Shown: positions 13,240-25,958, counted from the first letter of the stretch. The stretch is DNA of 64,000 bases from Pycnopodia helianthoides (GCA_032158295.1 CM063256.1:6372034-6436033); one strand, 5' to 3'. The notes: generated by a model from the sequence alone, not told the origin. Program-made: numbers and translations.

Positions 13240-13385
13240 TGGCCTTGCCTATTGGCAGGAGGCTAATCCATGGCACGTGCCAGGTACAGGGTCTCAGGTT
13301 CTATATATAAGAAGACGCCCAATTGGTCAATGAGCTGGAGAGGTCTGCAGCTTGCTTTTTAAGGTGTTCGCTGATTGGCCCGTTG
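13240..13385 (+). promoter_or_regulatory. Candidate TATA/CCAAT/E-box core promoter without a visible gene
   Basis: Within 140 bases there are a reverse CCAAT box (CCTATTGG, about 13,247), a perfect palindromic E-box GGCACGTGCC (13,272-13,281), a TATA-like TATATATAAG (13,302-13,311), a palindromic CCAATTGG (13,319-13,326) and another ATTGG (about 13,374). Taking the TATA box literally, transcription would start near 13,335 on plus. The first downstream ATG opens only about 22 codons with no resemblance to anything. The element may drive a non-coding RNA, an undetected exon, or belong to a transposon remnant. The motif cluster is seen in the sequence; promoter activity is inference. Confidence 0.3.
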
Positions 13386-15511
13386 CGAGGATTGTCCTTG
13401 GAGACGTTAGGTTGAGGATGTTTCATCTTTGTTGTGATGACATCATAACAGGGCCCCCTAAGTTACTGGTGTTTAAGTTTTGACTGGACTTTTATGTTTG
13501 AAAACGGAGTAGCTGTATAAAGTTAGTCTGTTTTACTAGGCTCCGAAAACGTGTAAGAAAAGCATAACTTTTTAAATCATAAATTATCAAGTTCTTCGTC
13601 AAATTTTGAAAAGCAAGTTTTTTATAACGTTTTGTGCCAACAAAATGACTTGCCATGCCTCAGTTTTAACTAATGATTAGACTGTTATCTTACAGAAAAC
13701 TGCTTATTTAGTGGGATTAATGTTGGCCTTAACACATTGGCTGAAGTGAGGATTCCGAATATTGTAATTCTTGCCAAAAGTTTAAATTGAGAAGCTTCAG
13801 AAAATATTTATTGGAGATTGACATTTTTTTTAAATTGGAGTTGATTCTCTTCGTATAAAGTTGATACTTATTTGGAAGATTTTATGTACATATACACCGG
13901 ACATAAAATGTAATGCTGCAAGCAACCCACATTGAGTCATGCCAGCCAGTAGGCCTATTTACAGTTTGTATGGAGAATAGGCGTAAACCAGGATAAGGGT
14001 TTTTGTTTGATTAATTTTCAAAACAATTGGACGTTGGTTTTAATGTAGACAAATGATTTCATGGAGCTAAACAGATAGTACAGCACAACTTCATAGCCAA
14101 AACCAGACACAAACAATGTGGGGACTACATTATATAGTATTTGGCTTGTTACCTGTTTATGCTCAAGTCTTTCCTGTGCTAAGCAGCTAAGCAGATTCGA
14201 GTGCTTATCACCATTATGAAATTGGCTCAAAACAGGGTCCAATTTGCATAACGTTCCAAAGCACAAAAAAATGTTCACCCAAATGACCAATAATGTATAT
14301 TGTTTCAATTTGTTTGGTTCAAATATCTGCTTCACAGCTATAGTATAAGAAAGTGGATTCTATACTCCAAGTGTACACTGTCTTGCTGCTAAGATACTGA
14401 GTAGAGATTGCAATGGTTTGTATTTCTCCAGCAAGCTAGGGATGTCGGCCTGCCATGTGCTGGCATTTGTGGCAGGCTAACTATGACTGGTATGTCATTT
14501 TGAAGCAGCAGAAGCATGTTTGTAATTCTCGCTCCCCAGCATGCTAACTTGTGTTTCTCTTATGGGGCGAGATGAGCCGATGCATACTGCTACCGTGACC
14601 GAACCCTTAAGGCAAGCTGACAGGCACACTGGTCATCTGTGTTCCCCGGGTTTTTGCGCTGGCTGTTTTCTTCTCTCTTGGTTTCTCCCGCGGCTGACCT
14701 TTTGTCATGTTGTATTAGCCACGTGTCCAGACTTCCAGATGACCTTATCATTAGGGAACTGTCCCCCTAGCACACTGTTGAAAATATTTGTTGGTTTGGC
14801 ATCGGCCTCCTCAGTCGGTGTTAATTAGATTTTTATTGTTCACACCTTGATTAAAGTCTCTATTGCTTTTATTTTTACCCATTGTATATTTCATGTATAA
14901 AATACAACAAAAAACACTCTCCCATATACTATAAATTAGGGTCACACTGTTACTGTGGTTACACTCTTAAAATAAAATTTAAAAAAACAAAACTTGTCTT
15001 TAAGTTTCAAAATAATTTTAAAAGTGAAACTATTTTTTAGTATAAATTTTTCAAATTCCATTTGGTGATGCAGTATCTTGTGTTACATTCTGAGTCACAA
15101 AAGAAGCAAACAAGAGTTGTTTTGTTTTTTATAGTTGGTCCAGAATTGTAGGAAGAGACGCTTTGGAAATTTCTCCAACCCAATGAAAAGGCCATAACAA
15201 CTGGTTCGAATCAATATTCCCACGGATTCACAAAAAAACCCTGTAGTATTTGGTGATTTTTTGATGTAGCTAAATAGATGATGAAGCTGGTACTAATAGG
15301 AGTATTACATAGTAGAGAATCCATGCACCAGTCGCATGAGGAACATATTAGGTTTTTATTCCAGAAAATATGTTTTAATCTGGTCTTGGATAAATATTTG
15401 TGGTATGCAACTATCCCATGCTGTTTTCTCAAAAGAATGTTCCACTTCCATGTTCTTGTATCTTATGAGGCACCCACAGGTAAGATTCAAGATACAATTC
15501 TTGATCACAGG
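13386..15511. other. Non-coding; GC-richer island at 14.4-14.8 kb
   Basis: No gene is seen. The part 14,430-14,830 is clearly less AT-rich than its surroundings, contains GCCACGTGTCC (an E-box) and opens a 95-codon plus-strand frame without recognised motifs. It may be a regulatory island. The remainder is AT-rich. Confidence 0.4.
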
Positions 15512-15905
15512 TTAAAGGAACATTACAGAATTGTTTTTTTGCTAACAAAACAGTTGCTGGCAGTGTAAGCACTTTATATAATCCACCATATACATAAACT
15601 GACAAACCTGTAGAAGTTTGAGATCGATCGGCCATCTGGGTCACGAGAAAATAGTGAAAAACCGATTACACATTTGCATGAAATCATTTAAGTTCAACAA
15701 ATGAATAAAACGCTCACTGAGCGATAAACTCCAATCGGAAAATTAGTTTATTCATTTCTCATCAAATATGGCATTTCAGACAGAAATATTTCAAGGGATG
15801 TTTTCTACCATCATCATCATTAGACTGTGTAAGTTTTATGTAAATCTGTGATCAAAAGTATATTTTACAAGTTTTGTTCTTAACAATTCTGTAATGTTCC
15901 TTTAA
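15512..15905 (+). mobile_element. TTAA-type MITE, family A, copy 2
   Basis: A 394-bp second copy of the element at 5233-5627, same orientation, flanked by TTAA (15,512-15,515 and 15,902-15,905) with the same AGGAACATTACAGAATTG termini. The two copies align along their full length with only scattered differences, for example an extended T-run near the left end and CTTAAC for CTTACC near the right end. This indicates independent insertions of a fairly young family. No coding capacity. Confidence 0.85.
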
Positions 15906-18900
15906 CGTTTGAATAAATGAATTTTGCTTGAAAGTAGGGAACCGCCACACACATGGTAAAAGCACCAATAGCGAGTTTTCGTACATTGAAACAAGACCTA
16001 CAAAAAGATGGTATCTCTTTTTTTTTTTAAAGGTAACCACCATTATGTACTATTCTTGTTAGCTTACAATCTGATCCATCAGTTTTACAATTTAGGTAGC
16101 TTATTAATTGGTCTGAATCAAATCAATAAACCAATCACATGCTTCTACAGTTCCTTAAAGTTACTGCACATCATTGGTTCTTGAAAGGGTACATTCAGTC
16201 TGATCTCCTAGTTTTCAATAAACACTACACAATCAACCTGTCAGAAACTCACCCTCATGACCATGTTCAAGAAAACATTGAACAATGCATGAATGGTTTG
16301 TTTGATAGCGATATTTGTCCGTTTATATATCTACTTTTTAAATTCAATTTGGCAAATCTCAATAAGAGATCAAATGTTGGGGGCGGTTTGCTCTCTCATC
16401 GTGGTATCTATTTGATAGAAAAACATATTTGGACAAATTCATCCTGGTATCAAGTTTATAAAACAAACAATATCAGATTTGAAATCATTGATCAATTTTT
16501 GTCCCCCCCCCCTTATTTAATGAATGGTGTACCGTACATGACCTTTAAGCAGACAGTTTAGTGCAGGGACTTCCCCAGCGGGATGGCTCAGGCATTATTG
16601 CTTTTTTTTTTACCAACAGTGCCCTGTTTAAGAAACATGTTTTAAAAACAAGGTCTAAAATGTGAAGAATTTGGTCATACATGTGAACAAACATGTGGTA
16701 ATGCTTCAACTTATAGTATTCGCCAATGGGTAACTTTTGGACTCGAGTTTGTACAGGGTTTATATTTCACTCGAGTGACTGTTTATCTTGACATGCTGTT
16801 TTACAGTAAGCGTGTTCAAATTATGGAAAAGAAAAGCACCATTGACTCATTGTGTGTTGGGGTTGTTGTCTTTTTGTTATGGCTATTTTCTTCAGCCCGT
16901 TTAATTATTTTAACAAAGCAGTTGTGTTTAGTGAAATGGCCACTAAAGGGCCTTGCCCGTAAGCTTTTTGTTAAGGTAACCAATGAAGTTTGATTAGGCC
17001 AACTGAAATTCTTTCACATTGGATTTTTCATGTACACTTCAGTCTGAATCCAAGTTTTAAGAAGTCTATAAATGCCAACCCAAACAATATGTAGCGGTCG
17101 TCTGGAAGAGTGACATGATGTGTTACAGTTTGGTAATGAGAATGACAATATAAGCATTAAAGTCAAGGCCTGGACAAGATGGCACTTAAACTTAAAATTG
17201 GAATAATTACTTAGAACTATTTCTGAAAGAAAGACTTTCATCCTACACCATAAAGTACTTTCTTATAACACAACAAAACCCTCTCTTTTTTTTACCACAT
17301 TATGAACACAAAGTTGTGAACGTTTTCACAAAATATTTTTGTAACGAATTTCTTGGAAACTGTTTGATGTGGAACATTGTATACTCTTCATTGAAATTAT
17401 GTTGATCTATTCCATCATTGCAAGAAGTCCGCTTGCACCATGTACACCTGTACTCTCAAGCTAAGCCGTTCATGTATCTTATAATAAATGTCACACTGAT
17501 CACATGACCAGTATGTTGTAAGAAGGGGAGGACTTCTGTCCCCATCTCTGCAAAAGCAGGGGTCATTTTCTAAGCCAGTCGGGGTCCAGCAGCTGCCCAA
17601 ATATGACACCCCTCTGAAAAGATCTGCCCCCCCCCCTGCTGGTGGCCTGTTCTTTACCCCATCAGCTGCTTCAATGTCTGCACTTTTTAACTTGGGGGGG
17701 GGACTGAACTGCCAACCCTAGGTGGAGAATTACAAACTCTGCTACTGTACCCAATGTTAGGAAAACACCAAGAGTAATTGTGAAGTGCTGTACTGGGATC
17801 AGTTGATGTAACAGAAGCTAACACAGTTATGTGCGGTTGCAAGATGTGTGCTCCTTGCTAGTTACATACCCTATGGTTGAACTCAACAACGTGCGCCCCA
17901 TCTGAAAAAATCTATTGCCATGTCTCACATACACACAAACTTAAACTATTTATTGAAAAGTTTGTCAGTGAAATGGACAGTTGTGAGGCTGGAACTTTGT
18001 TTATTGTAATTCAGTTACGCCAATGTGATGACAGAGGGTCAAGACATCAACACAGCCAACCTGTTTCTTTAGATTTCTTGGATTTGTCACACTTTTGGCA
18101 CAATAATGTCCCACATTTATGGTAGGAAAGCAAAGTGATAAAGGTATGTTTCAATCAATAATCCTAACTGTATTGACTATATTCTCCATTCCACTGGTTC
18201 CCTATTCTCCCTGTTTCCTTTTCCACAAATAGAGTGGATACCATCATGGCTAGTCCCAAAATGACCTTGAAATGTTCCATCGAGGCTGACACTGGTGAAA
18301 GCGGTCCATCCCTCTCTAACACTGTGCTTGATTAAGTCGGATGGGCACAACTCGTTAAATAGTAGTGAATGAACAAATGAATGAACTATGGATAGGATTC
18401 AGTGTACAAGCCCAGCACTCCTTTAAAATGGAGGACCAATCATGACAAACGGCTCAGTGGCTGTCGTATAGCAAATGCTTTAAACAGTACAACTTTTTTC
18501 CCTTCAAAATTCATCGGAAACATTGCAGAAAACAAACTACCACAAATGTTTTTGACTTGGGATTTTCTAAAATTTTAAGATGTGAAGTGATTGTAGGAAA
18601 AAGGAGGTTTGGTTATTTTAATCACAGATTAACAAAGCATACTAACTGATATTAAAATATGTCAATTAAGGATAATTATGTCATCACTTTTTGTTTGATC
18701 CTGTAGCAAGAAGCATTTTTCCAAAAAAGGTCTTTGACATTTTCAGCTTATCCATGAAGCAATGAGTTCCAACAACTTTAGTGTTCATCCCTATAGTGTA
18801 CTGGTGTACATGTACAATGTACAGTGTTTGTTTGTACCAAAAGAAACATTATATTTTTGGTTTTATACTGGGCTATGTTTTTTTTCTTATTATCCAGATT

Positions 18901-20565
18901 TGTTTTGACAGAAAAACCTTAGCTCTCCCATTTTTACTAATAAATTCGCTTGAAGTTCACACACAGTGGCATTTTTTTTACATGATAGGCTCAAGACTTG
19001 AACAAATGATGTATTTTGTGATCTCAACATTTGACTGGTTAGTGTTGGTAGCCTTCAAAGTGAAAGCAAAAGTAGGTTTGTGATTAAGCATGGTCTCCTC
19101 AGGCTCACCAACTGTGCCCTGTCTCACCTGGTCATATAGCAATTAAATCATACATATGTTATGACAAACTAGCTTGATCATTGCGTCACTGCTATCTGGG
19201 ATTGGGCTGCAGATGTAACGTTCTGTCAAGACGCTGTCAGTTCGGGTCGTATTGCGAAATGAGAAGATCCCACTCCGATGTTTCGTGGTCATGGTTTGGA
19301 ATAGTTTGAATCTTTGGTTTGGTTTGAGTCCATAAATGGTGTTGGATTGTGTTTCGGACATTAGATGTGTAAGAAAAAGGAGAATAAAATCAGGTAAATT
19401 GGAAACAACACCCATGAGAAATGACTGAATAGAACCCGTATATAAGAAAAATGAAACCAATACTGACAGGGGTAAAATATGTGTACAGAAGTTGAGTGTC
19501 ACCTCAACATTTGTTGATTTTACTCTGTAAATGGCATTGAAATGTCAAATGGAATCTATTTATGTAATGGATAACGTTGCAAAAACTATTTGTCGAAAAT
19601 AGTTGATGAAAACAGCAATAGCATTATTAAATATCAGTAATACACTCTATACAAATGTATGATACAAGATTGGTGTTAATATAAAAGCATTGATCAATGA
19701 TTCTTCTGACTATCTTAAAGCTAACTTTGCATTAATTTGATACCATAGCTAATTGGCTTAAGAAATATGTACCTTGGTTGTTAACAAAGTCCCCAAACAC
19801 CCAGTTTTGCATCCAATCCTTCACAAAACATGAATAGTTTTTCCATGTTTCCTTAGAAAATGTTTCCATTGAAATGGTCACATTGTTTGTGTATTGAAAA
19901 TTAAATCTTCAAAAAACAAATACACGGTGATGTATCAAATCTTAAAGAGGGACGGTAAAAATAACTGTTGGATCGAAGCACAGTATTTAGAGTGTGAAGT
20001 CTGGGGTCCAGACCCCTACAGGAATTCCACACATGCACACATGCACAATACGCTGTACATAGACACAAAATAAACCTTTACTTTCAAGTGTTATTTATCA
20101 AAGGTAAATCCCAGAAGCAAAAGTGGGATATAAGTGAAAATGAGTGAGGAGGCCATTGGAAGTAATTAAACGTTGATTTGGGGGGGGGGGGTTTACAACC
20201 AAGATTTTCTTTGAATTTTGTTTCATAACAGATGGGAATTGTTGTGTTTTTAAAAATGTTATTATTTTGTTTTGGTTTTTAGGGCTCAGGGTTGTTTTAT
20301 CACAGGTCTTGTGTTATGAATGACAGGTAACCATAGACCCACAATGTTGATCAATCACATGTAAACACCAAGTACTGTCAATCACAGCTCGTTAAAATTC
20401 TTGTTCCAACTAGGTCACACCTACCTCACCTCTAACCAATGTTGAAATATATTTTTGTCCTACAATACAACATAACCATCAAAAGAAACCACAGACAAGA
20501 TTGCAGCAACTTCCACATTGCTTCACAGGTGTGAACCATCACAAAATAAAAATGAACAGATTGGA
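15906..20565. other. Non-coding AT-rich DNA
   Basis: No gene is recognised. The longest frame (140 codons, 16,139-16,561) is rich in Asn, Leu, Phe and His, is interrupted by a C-run coding for prolines, and matches no family I know. The part 18,220-18,400 is of mixed composition and could be a regulatory island. A 12-G tract is at 20,180-20,191. Short palindromic GGGGTC-CA-GACCCC lies near 20,010. Confidence 0.45.
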
Positions 20566-20580
20566 CAGCGCCCTCTATTG
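20566..20580 (-). promoter_or_regulatory. CTCF-like site
   Basis: CAGCGCCCTCTATTG on plus reads CAATAGAGGGCGCTG on minus. This is close to the bilaterian CTCF core (CCA..AG(A/G)(G/T)GGC(G/A)C). CTCF is present in deuterostomes including echinoderms. This is a single-motif match. The same 7-mer also occurs in dispersed repeats, so occupancy is unproven. Confidence 0.3.
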
Positions 20581-21269
20581 AGTTGACCCAACATTTATTA
20601 ACTAGAATTGCCTCAGGTGAAAAAGGTGACACTATTATCAACAAGGGGTCACTTTGAGTTGTCATTTTTTTTATTTGCCATTACCACCTTTGAAAACAAA
20701 CATCCTTGTACACCAACAGCAAGTACATTCTCCAATACTCAAGAAACATGTGAAGTAACATTATTGGCTTTGAAAGAGTATAATACAATCTAATCCTCTG
20801 GTTTTCATTTATGTTTCAAGAAGGATATCAGTAGAATAACTTGCCAAAGTTTCATCCAATGGTGCCCCACTTTCAAGAAAACAGCAAACAGTGGTAACAT
20901 GTTTTGTGTTACCATTTTGATTACGGTAATTATTCTAATTGAAGTATGTGAGCAGGTTCTTTTACAGTTGTGGCAGACTGACGGCATTTCAGACAGAAGT
21001 ATGTCATGGGGTAATTGGTGACCTTACATGTAGTACCAACTTTTTTCAAAGTAAGCTTTCGAATTAAACAATCAACAATTAACATTAAAGGTAAATACAG
21101 ATCCTTTACCATGAGCTATGTGATGACACTTTTACTGCTGTGTTTTATCTAGTTTCCTGTTTCATTTGTGATGGTGTTCCTTTTTTGGGGATGCCCAGTA
21201 GAATTTGACATCTCCTCATACACTTGGTTCTTTCGGAAGTCTCTTTAACATCATTTCATCCCTCAAACA
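20581..21269. other. Non-coding AT-rich DNA
   Basis: Short AT-rich stretch with no gene, repeat or motif that I can support. Confidence 0.5.
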
Positions 21270-21400
21270 TCCCTTGGTTGCCATGGCAATGCTCCTTCTT
21301 AGAATCACAACCCTCCTCATCTTCAAGATGGCTGCCCATTGAATGGGGGTACGGCCCATCGAGCACACGCTAAAAATACGTCACTGTTTAAACCATGCCT
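21270..21400 (+). promoter_or_regulatory. RFX X-box, YY1-like and CRE-like motif cluster
   Basis: GGTTGCCATGGCAAT (21,276-21,290) is an almost perfect palindromic X-box, the target of RFX winged-helix factors that act on ciliary and other promoters. About 35 bases on comes TCAAGATGGCTGCC, a YY1-type AAGATGGC core, then ACGTCAC (CRE/ATF half) near 21,380. The sequence from 21,300 to 21,560 is more CpG-rich than its neighbours, consistent with a TATA-less promoter. No downstream coding exon is evident. Motifs are seen; function is inferred. Confidence 0.3.
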
Positions 21401-21959
21401 GCCTGAGAGACCAGTGCCGTCAGGATTTCGAAGAAAGTCTTGAATGTCAAGGCCCCTTGCGTAACACCTGAGTCGTACAAAGGCGAGGCGAATTGCGGAT
21501 GATCTCAGAGAGGACTTACTAAGGGCTGATACTGGGACGGACTTTGTGGAGTGGTGTGTAAGGACCCTTCAGCAGAAGCATTACGGTATAGAAAGTGACC
21601 GGCTGCTTGGAGAGGAAACTGCATCGATATCCGATTGACTCGGCTAAGGATCGTCAATTTCTGTTCAATATGTTTGGGTTGTATCAAATACAAAGAGCTT
21701 CCCCAATAACTTTGTGGCAGACTTTCAGGCTATTTTTGTGTTCAGTAGTGATTCTTTTGTACGTGCAGTACATTTCAATTTTGTTGTATTACTTGGCATG
21801 CGTCGTGTGTGTCGAGTTCATGTTAGTAAATACCATAAGAATTTCCGACGGTCTAAAGACATATGCCTCTATCAGAGCACACCTAACAATATCGTCAGAT
21901 TTTAGTAAATGCATTTAAATTTAATACACATCAGCAAATCAGACAACATTGCCTCGTAG
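21401..21959. other. Non-coding, possibly downstream of a candidate promoter
   Basis: CpG-moderate sequence to about 21,560, then AT-rich. Two overlapping frames (107 and 63 codons, 21,595-21,918) have hydrophobic, cysteine-containing translations with no family resemblance and no splice-site support. Confidence 0.4.
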
Positions 21960-22045
21960 AATGAGGTTACCAGCCAGATCACCACATTATTGTGTTTTGT
22001 TTTGGGCTGGTTTCCTGCTAATCTTAGCAGATAAAATTGCTACAC
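21960..22045. repeat. Fragment of TTACCAGCC / GGTTTCCTGCT dispersed repeat
   Basis: GGTTACCAGCCA near the left and GGTTTCCTGCTAATCTTAGCA at the right are the hallmarks of a short dispersed repeat. Further degenerate copies lie at about 38,755-38,890, 41,725-41,835, 45,380-45,540, 50,950-51,040, 58,128-58,195 and 62,968-63,100. From memory this is a common starfish element. It has no coding capacity, and its class is unknown. Confidence 0.5.
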
Positions 22046-24424
22046 AAAGTTGTCTGCTTCTGACCCTGTTCCCATCTTTCTTTTAGGGTTCACAAACTGT
22101 TGTAAACACAGTCAAGGGAGAAGAGAGAGGGAGTGGATGTAATCCCTGCTCAGCCAATCAGATCCATTCAACCCAATCAGAGTTACCCATATCTTAATTA
22201 ATCAAAACCTTGATTAAAGAATTAACTATTCCAAACTGTTAACCATATTAACTGTTGAAAACTTTAAGCTATTGAAAAAACAGTTTCAAAATTCAAAATA
22301 GAATTTAGTGGCCTTGGACATTTTACAAAAATGTTTTGTAAAGTTGCACACTACCCCTTAAACATAGTCAAGTGTGGAATGAATATCTACTCTATAAAAC
22401 ACCCCCTGATCACAATTTGATGTTGCAACCTCTTTGTTTTATTGCACATTGGTGATTGCCGAAGCAGCTCTATCCCTCAGGATAAGAGGAGTCATTGGAG
22501 GCACGTGCCTCTCCATGGGAGGACCCAGCAGTTGATTAGTCCCGGGTTATTTTAAACTGGCTGCAATCAGTTGGGTCTCCGCCACCTTTCCTCAAATTGG
22601 AAAACGAAAAAAAAAATCCACGGTTTGGTGTCTGGCCTAGTTATGGTGACATTGTTTAAAGGGTTAGGGTGTGTGAGTGGAATCAGCTTGATGGTCAAGT
22701 TCATTCATTGAGGATTGGCGGGCAGACTCGGCAGTCGCCACACCAACCGTTCGTTCCGCTTAGTGTAGTAATGTATAGTGAAAATGCCAATAACCAAACT
22801 AAAACACAGCAAAATAAACCACAAAAGTATGTCACCGTAAATGTTCTGCCTTAGCGTAAACTGGGCTTATGTTTGAATGAAAGGGTCAGGGTTCAAATTC
22901 AACTAAATTGCTTCGCAGTAGAGTATGTCCCATGATCCTCCCATACCCCTCCTAACTGCCATCATGCCCCCCGCCCCCTGACAACTTCTACATTTCAGTT
23001 ATGTTGTACTTCTTTATTACAGTGAAATAGTTTCCTTTTATATTCAGGCATGCAACTTTTCCTTGGATCAGCTGATTTCCTCTTTTTTATTCTCAGTTTT
23101 ACCATTCAAAATTGAAAAATAGTACTATACAAAATCATTGAAATTTTGTAATTTTCCTCTTTTTTGGTGAAGTTACAGTTGCATGCCTGTATATTATAGG
23201 GTCTTGTGGAAGGTGTTGTACATAAGCATGTACACTAATTATACTATTTACAGGTTAGTAGGAAAAAATATATAGCCAGCTCCATAAATATACCATAATG
23301 GCTTTAGGATACCCTCACTAACCAATGCAAATCAGTACAATCTTTTTAAATTATTATAAATTTGTAGTATTGTCTATTTGAGGCATTTGCTGATCACCAT
23401 TTACATATATATTGCCCTCTCTGTAAAAAAAAGTCCAATTTGGTTTGATGGCACTTGATATACATTATAGCCCTCTGTTTGGGTAAAAATGATGTTGGCC
23501 TAACAGTGCGTTGTCTTTAAACCAGTTTATACGGAGGGGCACTAAATTGGTGCTAGAGCCCTCCCTTCTGACAATCACAGCATACTAGCTTGCAATATTT
23601 ATACAATATTTGTTTGGACTTGTTAAAGTGGTGTGTTTATTCTGCTGACCCCTTGGCAGGTCAATACACATGTTTTAATGCCCTCTCTGTAAACCATTAT
23701 AAGGATGGGTGATGGTGCTCTAGTAGAGCATGCTTACAATTTCTGTTGCTGATTAAATGGTGGCTTAGTGTTCACTATTGCCTGCATTGGCGTGAGGTTA
23801 AACAGTTACTGGTTCAAGGACTTGTAACAACTCTCCAAATGATTCCCAATTTTATTAGAAAAGAAAACTACAGTGTGAACCTCTTTATCGTTGTTGAAGT
23901 CGTACGTCATCAGAGTCAGCAGGCTAGTTTTGTGACGTCATGCCATCAGCCCTTGAGATTTGATGCAATTTACTGTGAAGCTCGAGCCAAATAGTCTTTG
24001 AATTTCATTCTTCTTCTCTTTGTTTGAATTTAAGGGTTTTTGAATTTTTATTTATTTATTTATTTCATTTTTTAAAGGTTTTCAGCAAGAGAAAATATAA
24101 CAGGGTTGGGAAGTTCAAGTATAAGCAATAAGTCCTCTTGAGTGAGCAGGAGCGTTGAATATTTGTATTTGACAGAATGAAATGTCAAAAATTATTCTTC
24201 AGACAGCATTGTTTTTAGAGCTGGAAAGCCCATGGGATCCATGTATCAAATCTATATACATTGTAGTTGATCATTATAAACATACAGAGAATTGTTTCTT
24301 CTTTTTATCGGCAGCTCGAGAAGACTAGAAGTATATACCCAAATACTTACTCTTTTGCCAAGATGACTAATTTTTGTTCATTAAAGGTTTTCTGATTTAG
24401 TTTTGTAGGATTCTGTGAGGGAGT
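22046..24424. other. Non-coding; loose GCCCTCT motif series at 23.4-23.7 kb
   Basis: No gene is seen. The motif GCCCTC(T) recurs at about 23,413, 23,471, 23,560 and 23,680 with spacings of roughly 58, 89 and 120 bases. The flanks are only weakly alike, so this may be a decayed tandem repeat. A GC-richer patch lies at 22,480-22,600. The frame at 23,746-23,994 has no recognisable motif. Confidence 0.4.
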
Positions 24425-24469
24425 GTCAGTGATAGAGGGTTTTGCGCCATACACTGCCCTCTATCTGAC
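24425..24469. other. Inverted repeat (hairpin) with AGAGGGC arms
   Basis: GTCAGTGATAGAGGG (24,425-24,439) faces CCCTCTATCTGAC (24,457-24,469) across a 17-base loop. The stem is perfect over ATAGAGGG and GTCAG with a two-base bulge. The arms resemble the CTCF-like AGAGGGC strings at 20,566 and 52,936. Confidence 0.55.
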
Positions 24470-24529
24470 CCTTAAACTGATCTTTACCAATCCCGTTTAA
24501 AATGAGTATTCCATTCGCAGAGAACACAC

Positions 24530-24790
24530 ACTACCATCGTCTTGTAACTGGGCAGGACAAAATGCATTTCTACCCCAGCGAGCAGTCTCCAACCCGTGGA
24601 GCACACGCCCAATTAGTACCTTAATAATGTCATCTCTGGGCCAATTTAGTCGTGATTTACATCCAGGCAATATAAATAGGAATCCTGTCTGTTGGATCCA
24701 CTGGTGGGCTGGGGGCTGGTCGGCTACAGGCTGCCCGGGTAAGCCAACTGCCCGGTCTTGTTCAGGTGACCTTCGAATGCCCCCCCCCTT
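24530..24790. promoter_or_regulatory. Mixed-composition island with TATA-like and homeodomain-like motifs
   Basis: This island contrasts with its AT-rich surroundings. It contains CCCAATTAGTACC, CCTTAATAATG, GGCCAATTTAG, and GCAATATAAATAGG (TATA-like at about 24,671), then a GC-rich stretch with GCCCGGGTAAGCC that could serve as a donor. It looks like a developmental enhancer or promoter, but no exon can be supported. This is an inference from composition and motifs only. Confidence 0.25.
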
Positions 24791-25595
24791 TCATTCCAGC
24801 TTCAATTTGAAAATGCAATAGCTGCAGTGAGCGTGCAACTGGGGAATTCCTATCTACGTCAGAAAGAGTTTAAGTCAAACATTGATTCAGGAACTTGATT
24901 AGTAATTAACACCTTACATAGGCGATTTGTTCAGCTTTGATGACAAATTTACATACAGAGTACTCTTGTGTCTAAAACATCAAGGGCAGTAGCAATTATT
25001 GGAGACACTTATATTACTGACGTGGGGACATATCCTTCAGTGGAGTTTCTGTGTGAAGTTCAAGGTTTAAGTTTCAGGTTGATTCCTAAGGTAGCACTGG
25101 GCATCCCTTCTGCGCAATGGGTCAAAGCATAGCAAGGACAATCTGAACGAATGAGCTAGAGAGCCATTCAGTATTGTCTGTCATCTGAAACTCTCTACGA
25201 AATGATCTTAGATCTTGTCTTTGTACCACAAAATTCGAGCCCAATGTTGGAGGTCGATCAATAATTATTTCTTCATTTTCTCAGTAGTTTTAGATTTGAT
25301 TTTACTTTAATGCATTACATTGTTATCAATATGTTTTGGGGGTTGGAAAAAAGTGATATGACAAAAACGAAAATCACACATAGCTGATGGCTCAGAGGGG
25401 CCCAGAAGCTTTCCAGACTTACATGGTCTGTAGCACAGATTCCTGATGATGTCCAACAACATGTTTGTTAACAGCATGTTTGTAAACAAGTTTGTTGCAA
25501 CATGTTGAAAAATGTTCCTCATTTTGTTTTTGAGTGTGGTGCACTTTGGCTAATAGATGAAAACCTATCGTGCTTAAGGCGTTTTTACATGATGC
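24791..25595. other. Non-coding AT-rich DNA
   Basis: No gene is seen. At 25,455-25,510 ACATGTTTGTTAACAGCATG and TTGCAACATGTTG strings form weak overlapping palindromes. Nothing else can be supported. Confidence 0.5.
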
Positions 25596-25596
25596 T

Positions 25597-25802
25597 ACAA
25601 TCCCGGCCAAAATGCTTGGGCCACCCGTTCCTATAACGTTACAATAACCATACAATAACCATTCCCTGTCTCACAATAAACATTCTCTCCCCCGTCCCCC
25701 GTCCCCCCGCTCAATGTTGTCTGGAACGCAGAAGACCGTGCAACAATGTGATTCAACATTGAAAGGGGGCAGGGGGGCCCAACGAGATATGGCCGGGATT
25801 GT
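25597..25802 (+). repeat. 206-bp terminal direct repeat, left copy
   Basis: Begins ACAATCCCGGCC and ends GGCCGGGATTGT, so the unit itself has 12-bp inverted tips. I read it base for base the same as 27,472-27,677. It contains CCCCCGTCCCCCGTCCCCCCG and two ACAATAACCAT strings. It could be a MITE in its own right, captured at both ends of the larger element. Confidence 0.85.
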
Positions 25803-25958
25803 CTGAAATTTTTTAAGCGTGAATTTTTTGGTTAAACATTACAAAATAAGGCTTTAAAATGACTATGAATGTCCAAAGACAGTGATTGCCATTCATCGCT
25901 GAGTAGGGCGTTAAAACAAAATTCAAATCAGCAAGGATGATTTTGTGGGGGGGGGGGG
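25803..25958 (+). repeat. Left arm of internal long inverted repeat
   Basis: Starts CTGAAATTTTTTAAGCGTGA and aligns with the reverse complement of 27,326-27,471. Shared landmarks are CTGAAATT, GCGTGA, TTACAAAATAAGGCTTTAAAA, GACTATGAATGTCCA, GCTGAGTA-GGCGTTA, CAGCAAGGATG and a terminal run of 12 G. The two arms have diverged by substitutions and indels, unlike the flanking 206-bp units. Confidence 0.75.

Noticed and set aside
16139..16561. 140-codon plus-strand frame
   Set aside because: No family resemblance. Asn/Leu/Phe-rich as expected from AT-rich DNA, and it crosses a C homopolymer.
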